Origin: an uncultured Olsenella sp.
Lineage (GTDB): Bacteria; Actinomycetota; Coriobacteriia; Coriobacteriales; Atopobiaceae
Direction of reading: 5' to 3'
Assembly: GCA_959598545.1 (NCBI GenBank)
Contig: CAUGFC010000059.1
Coordinates: 1-11,449 of the forward strand
Length of the DNA stretch: 11,449 bases
Translations under genes and position numbers: made by a program
The notes under the pieces: generated by a model
What the model saw: only the letters and a program-made list of their open reading frames with translations
Database searches by the model: none
What the model was told of the DNA's origin: nothing
In this document: positions 7,937 through 11,449 of the stretch, piece by piece
Layout: the number at the start of each line of letters is the position of its first letter
How positions within the stretch are numbered: position 1 is the stretch's first letter

Positions 7937-8545
7937 CTACTTGTACCACCACCAGCGAGGAAAGCGATCTCCCGAGGTGAAGCTGTTGTACGGAGGCCCG
8001 TCCCTCCTGTCCCTAGCATGGGAGTCCACCTCCTTGGACACCCGGTCGAACGTGTCCGAGAACTCTTTCCTCATGTACTTGAGCTGCTCGGTCGGCGTGA
8101 ACCTTATCAGCCCGCCATCAACGCATTCCATGTAGATCAGGGCGTTTAGATTGGGGTCAAGCCACCCTGTCGGAAGAACCAACTCCCTCTCGAGGCCGAA
8201 AGCCTCTCCCTCGTCGACAAGGACCCTCAGGAAGGCCTTCTCGCTCGCGTCCACACCCATGAGGTGACGCCTCCAGCTCTCCATGTTCTCGGATGCCCTT
8301 CTGGCCTCGTCTTGAGCGTGGAGCCTCCTTTCCCTCATGGACGTGACGATCGGAACCCTTCTGGGTTGACGGGGCTTCCCGGAACTCGTCTTCTCGATGA
8401 ACATACCGATGCCGATGCCGATTATCAGGGTGACGAGGGTGTATACGGCGAACTGAGCCGGGTGGAGGGCCATCATCCCCAGAAACGTTCCGTCCGATAT
8501 GAGCCAGTCCAGGCCATGCTCCGCCGCCCACTGGATGAGCCACAT
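7937..8545 (-). CDS. Membrane protein resembling superinfection exclusion protein B (SieB family)
   Basis: A 202-aa protein with one strong membrane segment (about residues 31-50, FAVYTLVTLIIGIGIGMFI) preceded by a short hydrophobic helix. A basic linker (57-75) and a soluble C-terminal domain follow, starting ASEKAFLRVLVDEGEAF and including ALIYMECVDGGLIRFTPTEQ, a small winged-helix-like unit. This order (membrane helix, then a domain starting with an EK-x-x-L helix) matches what I recall of SieB-type exclusion proteins that stop related phages infecting a lysogen. The ATG follows the repressor stop by 2 nt with no strong ribosome binding site, implying translational coupling. The C-terminus is odd: PRWWWYK. 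Family assignment is moderate; gene position supports it. Confidence 0.55.
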   Translation of the reverse strand: MWLIQWAAEHGLDWLISDGTFLGMMALHPAQFAVYTLVTLIIGIGIGMFIEKTSSGKPRQPRRVPIVTSMRERRLHAQDEARRASENMESWRRHLMGVDASEKAFLRVLVDEGEAFGLERELVLPTGWLDPNLNALIYMECVDGGLIRFTPTEQLKYMRKEFSDTFDRVSKEVDSHARDRRDGPPYNSFTSGDRFPRWWWYK

Positions 8546-8547
8546 CT

Positions 8548-8907
8548 CTACGCCACGCCCTCAGACGAAGAACCGCGGGCCTCTTGCTCCTGCGACCCCG
8601 CCTCCAGCCGCGCTATGCGCTCGATGGAGGCCTTCCCGCTCGGCGGGGCGGTGCGGTAGTTGTCGAGGAGCGTCGACTCGTCTCTGGACATCCTGACGGT
8701 CTTGGACTCCTTCCGCCCCGCGAGGTAGTCGAGCGACACGTCGAGGGCGTCGGCGATCTTGATGGCGGTGGAAAGGCGGGGGTCCCTGTCCGGCTTGTTC
8801 AGATACTGGGAGATGACGCCGGTGTTCCAGCCGAGGATTTTCGACAGCGCGGCCGGGGACATGTCACGTTCGAGAAGGATCTGATTGAGTCGTTTCCCAA
8901 AGCTCAT
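8548..8907 (-). CDS. XRE/CI-type transcriptional repressor
   Basis: A 119-aa helix-turn-helix protein. The HTH covers about residues 4-62, with MSPAALSKILGW as the first helices, NTGVISQYLN (28-37) as the recognition region, and the typical closing DVSLDYLAGR. A short linker precedes a C-terminal helix (LLDNYRTAPPSGKASIERIARL) seen in small phage repressors lacking a self-cleavage domain. GGAGGA lies just before the ATG. It is divergent from the rightward early operon across a control region with four dyad operators, the arrangement of a lysogeny switch. Without a peptidase domain, induction would need antirepressor action or degradation by a host protease rather than RecA-stimulated self-cleavage (inference). 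Confidence 0.88.
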   Translation of the reverse strand: MSFGKRLNQILLERDMSPAALSKILGWNTGVISQYLNKPDRDPRLSTAIKIADALDVSLDYLAGRKESKTVRMSRDESTLLDNYRTAPPSGKASIERIARLEAGSQEQEARGSSSEGVA

Positions 8908-8931
8908 AGCTCCTCCAATCGTTACTAACAG

Positions 8932-8940
8932 ATATTAGCA
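8932..8940 (-). promoter_or_regulatory. Putative leftward repressor promoter (extended -10)
   Basis: On the minus strand TGC-TAATAT forms an extended -10 ending at 8932, with no good -35 upstream. It would start transcription near 8925, giving a leader of under 20 nt before the repressor ATG at 8907. Operator site 1 (8924-8939) covers the -10, which suggests autoregulation. Confidence 0.5.
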
Positions 8941-8958
8941 CACGCCTAACATTCGGTA

Positions 8959-8987
8959 TTGACAAGCTAACAACTAGTAGCTATATT
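8959..8987 (+). promoter_or_regulatory. Strong rightward early promoter
   Basis: A perfect -35 TTGACA (8959-8964) and a TATATT -10 (8982-8987, 5 of 6) are separated by exactly 17 bp. Transcription should begin near 8994 and read into the small membrane protein, Cro-like protein, tRNA and replication genes. The 16-bp operator site 2 (8966-8981) fills the spacer, so bound repressor would exclude RNA polymerase. Confidence 0.82.
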
Positions 8988-9054
8988 CGCCCTAAAGCTA
9001 ATAGCCGGTAGCTTTGGTGCTATCAGTGGTTAGCCGAGAGAGGAGCTGATGCGA

Positions 9055-9204
9055 ATGAATCGGGAAGTTGTGGCCGGAGGGGCCGTCCTCGTCACGACCC
9101 TCCCCATGCCGTTCTGCGTCGCGTCGCTCCTCGCCTGGGTGGCCGGGGCGCTCCTTCTCGGGGTCGGCCTCGGTCGCGGGATCGCGAGGGGAGGTGACCG
9201 CTAG
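9055..9204 (+). CDS. Small single-pass membrane protein, first early gene
   Basis: A 49-aa frame, MNREVVAGGAVLVTTL then a hydrophobic stretch (about residues 18-40, FCVASLLAWVAGALLLGVG) and a basic tail. It is the first reading frame after the strong early promoter. The start is uncertain between ATG 9049 and ATG 9055; AGGAG at 9041-9045 is better spaced for 9055. Its TAG shares its last base with the GTG of the next gene. No family is recognised. It could be a small inhibitor, holin-like or exclusion peptide; nothing in the sequence decides. Confidence 0.6.
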   Translation: MNREVVAGGAVLVTTLPMPFCVASLLAWVAGALLLGVGLGRGIARGGDR

Positions 9205-9425
9205 TGACGTTCAGGACCATCGACGAGGCGGTTGCGGCGTACCTGCGCCGGACGGGCAAGACCCAGGCCGAGCTCGCCGAGGAGATCGGCATGTCCGAGA
9301 ACACGCTCAGCTGGAAGCGTCGCGGCATCCGCGAGTTCAAGCTGAGCGAGGTCGCGAGGCTCGCCGACATCTGCGGCTTCAGCCTCGACGACGTGCTCGG
9401 TGAGGCGAGAGGGGAGGTGGGCTAG
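9204..9425 (+). CDS. Cro-like XRE helix-turn-helix regulator
   Basis: A 73-aa single-domain HTH protein: TIDEAVAAYLRRTGKTQAELAEEIGMSENTLSWKRRG covers helices 1-3, and KLSEVARLADICGFSLDDVLGE closes the fold. Its GTG start overlaps the preceding stop by one base and has GGAGGTGA at 9190-9197 with 6-nt spacing, so translation is coupled. Position and size suggest the lytic counterpart of the divergent repressor, competing for the same operators. It has no oligomerisation or sensing domain. Confidence 0.85.
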   Translation: MTFRTIDEAVAAYLRRTGKTQAELAEEIGMSENTLSWKRRGIREFKLSEVARLADICGFSLDDVLGEARGEVG

Positions 9426-9432
9426 ACGGCCG

Positions 9433-9527
9433 CCCCGTGCCCGTCCCGCGGCTGTCAGGGAGGTGTGCAGCGGCCCGCCATAGCCCACTCCTTGCGCCTC
9501 GCTGACGGTCGCGCGACGGGCACGTGG
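9433..9527 (+). other. Long imperfect RNA hairpin between the Cro-like gene and tRNA-Arg
   Basis: Positions 9433-9458 pair with 9502-9527 at 24 of 26 positions (C-T mismatch 9435/9525, C-C mismatch 9446/9514, two G-U pairs), leaving a 43-nt apical region that can form a further weak GGAG/CTCC stem. No reading frame with a credible start is in it. It starts 8 nt after the Cro-like stop and ends 12 nt before the tRNA. It may be a processing site, a structured RNA, an attenuator, or a DNA dyad for protein binding. No T-run follows, so simple termination is unlikely. Confidence 0.65.
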
Positions 9528-9539
9528 GCCCGGGGAAGA

Positions 9540-9616
9540 CCCCGCGTAGCTCAGACGGACAGAGCGCCCGCCTCCTAAGCGGGAGGTCGCAGGTTCGAGC
9601 CCTGCCGCGGGGGCCA
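9540..9616 (+). tRNA. tRNA-Arg (anticodon CCT)
   Basis: A complete 77-nt cloverleaf: acceptor stem 9540-9546 with 9606-9612 (7 of 7 pairs), D stem 9549-9552/9562-9565, anticodon stem 9567-9571/9579-9583 (5 of 5), anticodon CCT at 9574-9576, T stem 9589-9593/9601-9605 (5 of 5) with TTCGAGC loop, and encoded CCA at 9614-9616. It reads AGG. It lies inside the rightward early operon, not at the integrase end, so it looks like carried cargo rather than the insertion site. Four G's just upstream (9532-9535) could pair with its 5' CCCC before processing. Confidence 0.95.
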
Positions 9617-9629
9617 GGCAAGAAAAAAA

Positions 9630-9659
9630 GGACCCGGAAAGCCTGCAAGCGACGGGTCC
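9630..9659 (+). other. Hairpin downstream of tRNA-Arg
   Basis: GGACCCG (9630-9636) and CGGGTCC (9653-9659) form a perfect 7-bp stem with a 16-nt loop, preceded by an A-run. No T-run follows on the plus strand, and the next gene's ribosome binding site begins 10 nt later. It may mark the tRNA 3' processing boundary or a weak attenuator. Confidence 0.4.
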
Positions 9660-9680
9660 CCGACCAAAAGGAGGTCAGAC

Positions 9681-9815
9681 GTGATTGTACTGCATGAGAT
9701 GGCCCTCGACGCGCTGGACGCGGTCGCGTCATACGTCGAGACGCACGAGTGGGCGGCGATGCTCCTCATTGCGCTCTGCGCCCTGGCGTGCATGAGCGCG
9801 GACTCGTGGTTCTGA
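9681..9815 (+). CDS. 44-residue small membrane protein
   Basis: A strong AAGGAGGTCA site lies upstream of a GTG, giving MIVLHEMALDALDAVASYVE, then a hydrophobic segment (about 24-40, WAAMLLIALCALACMSA) and DSWF. It is too short for most gene callers. Its TGA shares its A with the ATG of the next gene, a coupling arrangement that supports real translation. It is amphipathic then membrane-spanning, with two cysteines in the membrane segment. No family is recognised. Confidence 0.65.
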   Translation: MIVLHEMALDALDAVASYVETHEWAAMLLIALCALACMSADSWF

Positions 9816-10252
9816 TGACGGGGCAGGAGCTGAGGGCGCTGCGCGAGGCGGCCGGCCTCACGCAGGTCGAAGCGGCTGGCGCCCTGAAGATGTCGTGCGA
9901 CATGATCAGGCGCTACGAGCGCGGCGACAAGGACATCAGCGACGAGGTCGCCGGCAGGGCCGCCCGAATCCTGGGCGGCCTGAGGAAGCCGGGAGAGACG
10001 GACGACCTTACGACCGAGGCGGAACTCAGGCTCGCGCTCGGCGAGGCGACGCTCATGCTCGGCCCCGAGCAGCGCGCGGAGCTGACCCGCGTGGTCGGCA
10101 ACGCGCTCGTGGACGACGCCGTGGCCCGCGCCGTGATGGCCCGGGTCGGGTCCTCGCTCGCCGACGAGGTCGCGCGCAAGGATGCCGAGCTCCGGGCGGC
10201 AAAGGACGAGCTCGCCCGTGTGCGAGACGTCGTGTCCGAGGGGAGGCGATGA
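9815..10252 (+). CDS. XRE helix-turn-helix protein with C-terminal coiled region
   Basis: A 145-aa protein. The HTH occupies residues 2-55 (ELRALREAAGLTQVEAAGAL, CDMIRRYERGDKDISDEVA). A second helical region follows (65-115, with LRLALGEATLMLGPEQRAEL), then a charged heptad-like C-terminal helix (117-142, ARKDAELRAAKDELARVR). The ATG at 9815 overlaps the previous stop; the frame is open upstream to 9749, but that start lies inside the preceding gene. A third regulator besides the CI-like and Cro-like proteins; it may control replication or later genes, or act as an antirepressor partner. The function is not known. Confidence 0.78.
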   Translation: MTGQELRALREAAGLTQVEAAGALKMSCDMIRRYERGDKDISDEVAGRAARILGGLRKPGETDDLTTEAELRLALGEATLMLGPEQRAELTRVVGNALVDDAVARAVMARVGSSLADEVARKDAELRAAKDELARVRDVVSEGRR

Positions 10253-10254
10253 CG

Positions 10255-10596
10255 ATGGGCGAGGCCGTCCCCGCCACGACCGAGACCGACGTGCTGGTCG
10301 AGTTCTTCTCCGGCGTGATGCAGTTCGCCGCGGACGCCCAGCGCAGCCTGACTGGTGCTCGGATGGTGCGTGGTGGGAGCAGGTGTCTGGCTTGGGCCGT
10401 GGAGGCGGGCCTGCCGCCCCAGATGGCCTACACGGTCGCTCAGACGGCGCGCTACACGGGCCTCACCAAGTCCACGCTCTACGACGAGATCAACGCCGGG
10501 CGACTGGCGTCCGTGCTTCCTCGTGGAAGCGAGAAGGGACGCGTCATCCGGGTCGAGGAGATGGACCGCTGGATGGAGGAGAACACGGTCTCGTGA
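10255..10596 (+). CDS. Excisionase-like helix-turn-helix protein
   Basis: A 113-aa protein whose C-terminal half (about 59-111) is a winged HTH of the MerR/excisionase type. It begins AYTVAQTARYTGLTKSTLYDEINAGRL and ends RVIRVEEMDRWMEENT, the usual SinR/Xis-family pattern of helix, wing and closing helix. The N-terminal ~58 residues are less typical. ATG 10255 is preferred because GGGAGG (10241-10246) is 8 nt away; ATG 10249 would give an ATGA overlap but too short spacing. A role in excision with the integrase is plausible, although the gene lies far from int. A general early regulator is the alternative. Confidence 0.72.
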   Translation: MGEAVPATTETDVLVEFFSGVMQFAADAQRSLTGARMVRGGSRCLAWAVEAGLPPQMAYTVAQTARYTGLTKSTLYDEINAGRLASVLPRGSEKGRVIRVEEMDRWMEENTVS

Positions 10597-11051
10597 GTGA
10601 ATGTGGTGATTCTGTGGATTCATGCCCAAATGTTCAGCCATCCGAGAACAAACCGAAAAAGCGCTGGTCGGACGCTGAGAACCGCTACGTCCTCGCGCAC
10701 CGCGCCGACGGATGCCTCCTCATTGCGGAGGGGCTGGCCGGATACGGGTACCACAGGACGCCGGACGCGGTGCGGATGCACGCCCGGAGGGACCTCGGGG
10801 TGACCCTCGCCAAGTACCCGGAGAGCGGGATGCGCAGGTGCGTGTCCTGCGGCCAGTGGGACGCGCGGCCCGGAACCACTGCGGGCGACGCGGGCTTCTG
10901 CCCGACGTGCTGGACCCGCCGAAAGACGCGGGCCTACCTGGAGGGCGGACGCGAGCGGGACGCCCAGAGGGAGTACGAGCGCGAGAAGAAGCGCCGCAGG
11001 GACGAGAGGAAGAGAAGGCGGTCGCAGGACCGCGGAACGGAGGAGAAGTGA
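10593..11051 (+). CDS. Myb/SANT-like and zinc-ribbon DNA-binding protein
   Basis: A 152-aa product starting at a GTG that overlaps the previous stop (GTGA). Residues 24-70 (RWSDAENRYVLAHRADGC, then AVRMHARRDLGV) look like a Myb/SANT-type helix-turn-helix. Residues 83-106 form a zinc ribbon with CVSC and CPTC, 16 residues between the pairs. The tail (109-152) is highly basic, rich in R, K and E, probably a helix contacting nucleic acid. It belongs to the early operon before the ATPase, so a DNA-binding or replication accessory role is likely. The first 20 codons are AT-richer than the rest. Confidence 0.7.
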   Translation: MSECGDSVDSCPNVQPSENKPKKRWSDAENRYVLAHRADGCLLIAEGLAGYGYHRTPDAVRMHARRDLGVTLAKYPESGMRRCVSCGQWDARPGTTAGDAGFCPTCWTRRKTRAYLEGGRERDAQREYEREKKRRRDERKRRRSQDRGTEEK

Positions 11052-11359
11052 GGAAGAAGAGGGAGATCATCGAGACGGCGAGGCTTCTAGCGGGCGAGCT
11101 GAGCACCGTGGGCGAGGGCAGCGTCGCGAGGATGAGGGACGGCTCGACAGTCGACGTCAGCCGCTACGCCCACGGGGCTGCCGTGGCGCTTGGCCTGCTC
11201 GCGCTGTACGCGAAGGGCTGCAAGAGCCCGACCGTCGGTGAGATCATCTCGGTCGCGATCGACTGGCACGAGGACCATACGAGGTCCATGGCCGAGCACC
11301 CCGGGGGCGTCACCAGCAAGACCATCGACCTCTGCGGGGAGGCGGACGACCATGAGTGA
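11048..11359 (+). CDS. Hypothetical early phage protein
   Basis: A 103-aa frame with a GTG start overlapping the previous stop (GTGA) and AGGAG just upstream. It has a basic N-terminal helix (MRKKREIIETARLLAGEL), a small strand-like section (SVARMRDGSTVDVSRY), a hydrophobic helix (AVALGLLALYAKG) and an acidic C-terminus. I do not recognise the family. It overlaps the ATPase gene by 8 nt, so a function tied to the ATPase or recombination step is possible. Confidence 0.7.
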   Translation: MRKKREIIETARLLAGELSTVGEGSVARMRDGSTVDVSRYAHGAAVALGLLALYAKGCKSPTVGEIISVAIDWHEDHTRSMAEHPGGVTSKTIDLCGEADDHE

Positions 11360-11449
11360 GGCCGTGAAGATCTCCGCGCTGGAGCTCGAGAACGTCAAGC
11401 GCGTGCGCGCGCTGACCCTGGCGCCGACGGCCGACGGTCTGACCGTCAT
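11352..11449 (+). CDS. N-terminus of an SMC/RecF-like AAA ATPase (cut by window edge)
   Basis: Thirty-two full codons are visible. KISALELENVKRVRAL followed by TLAPTADGLTV matches the first strands of RecF/SMC-type ATPases, where the P-loop normally follows within about 10 residues; it lies beyond the window. The ATG overlaps the stop of the previous gene by 8 nt. Phage early operons often carry such an ATPase with recombination or nuclease partners. The Walker A motif is not in view, so the call rests on the N-terminal pattern. Confidence 0.65.
   Translation, partial: MSEAVKISALELENVKRVRALTLAPTADGLTV

Larger units (their letters stand above)
8924..9034. promoter_or_regulatory. Array of four 16-bp operators (GCTA-N8-TAGC)
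   Basis: Sites lie at 8924-8939 (minus orientation, one base off), 8966-8981, 8997-9012 and 9019-9034 (minus orientation). Aligned in orientation they read approximately GCTAAYANCTGNTAGC, with GCTAA, a central C and TAG invariant in all four. Centres are 42, 31 and 22 bp apart, near 4, 3 and 2 turns of B-DNA, so all face one side. Site 1 covers the leftward -10, site 2 lies between the rightward -35 and -10, and sites 3-4 lie in the early leader. Likely binders are the CI-like repressor and/or the Cro-like protein. Confidence 0.8.

Noticed and set aside
9433..9527. Long hairpin as an intrinsic terminator
   Set aside because: No T-run follows the stem, and the tRNA begins only 12 nt later in the same direction.
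9540..9616. tRNA-Arg as the integration site of the element
   Set aside because: The integrase and the host boundary lie about 2.5 kb or more to the left, and phage early genes flank the tRNA on both sides; it looks carried.
9749..9814. Upstream start at 9749 for the XRE protein
   Set aside because: It lies inside the 44-aa gene; the HTH begins right after the ATG at 9815, which overlaps the preceding stop.

Overview
High-GC bacterial chromosome window, most likely from an actinobacterium of class Coriobacteriia (Olsenella/Atopobiaceae-like). This rests on the strong C/G third-position bias, the tig-clpP-clpX order, the TTG start on tig and general protein resemblance. No 16S or other marker is present, so the taxonomy is an inference.

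Positions 1-5381 are host core genome. A rightward protein quality-control cluster, tig-clpP-clpX, encodes the ribosome-bound chaperone plus the ClpXP protease. It ends in a good intrinsic terminator (stem-loop with a UCCG loop, then T-rich). Facing it on the minus strand are tatD (metal-dependent DNase/hydrolase) and a GT8 family glycosyltransferase, which seems to have its own promoter at the end of tatD.

Positions about 5382-5749 hold no full gene. They contain a degenerate ~23-bp repeat family (two direct copies and one inverted copy). Further right are a promoter-like -10 and the apparent 5' stub of a gene, which may have been cut by integration of the element that follows.

From about 5750 to the right edge lies the left part of a temperate phage or phage-like integrative element. 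It begins with a tyrosine recombinase (minus), followed by a YjcQ-like cargo gene (plus). A leftward lysogeny/immunity operon comes next, in transcription order: CI-like XRE repressor, membrane protein resembling superinfection-exclusion SieB, 22-codon ORF, bacterial PH-domain protein. The control region (8908-9048) carries a near-consensus rightward promoter and an extended -10 leftward promoter. Four copies of a 16-bp dyad, GCTA-N8-TAGC, sit about 4, 3 and 2 helical turns apart; one copy fills the spacer of the rightward promoter exactly.

The rightward early operon follows: a small membrane protein, a Cro-like HTH protein, a long RNA hairpin, a complete tRNA-Arg(CCU), another small membrane protein, a second XRE protein, an excisionase-like HTH protein, a Myb/SANT-like plus zinc-ribbon protein, an unknown protein, and the start of an SMC/RecF-type ATPase cut by the window edge. 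Most start codons overlap the previous stop, which points to a tightly coupled polycistron. The element uses AGG arginine codons heavily while tig, clpP and clpX use none, matching the tRNA-Arg(CCU) it carries.

The features most worth a second look are the phased operator array, the hairpin/tRNA module, and the repressor-linked exclusion/conversion operon.
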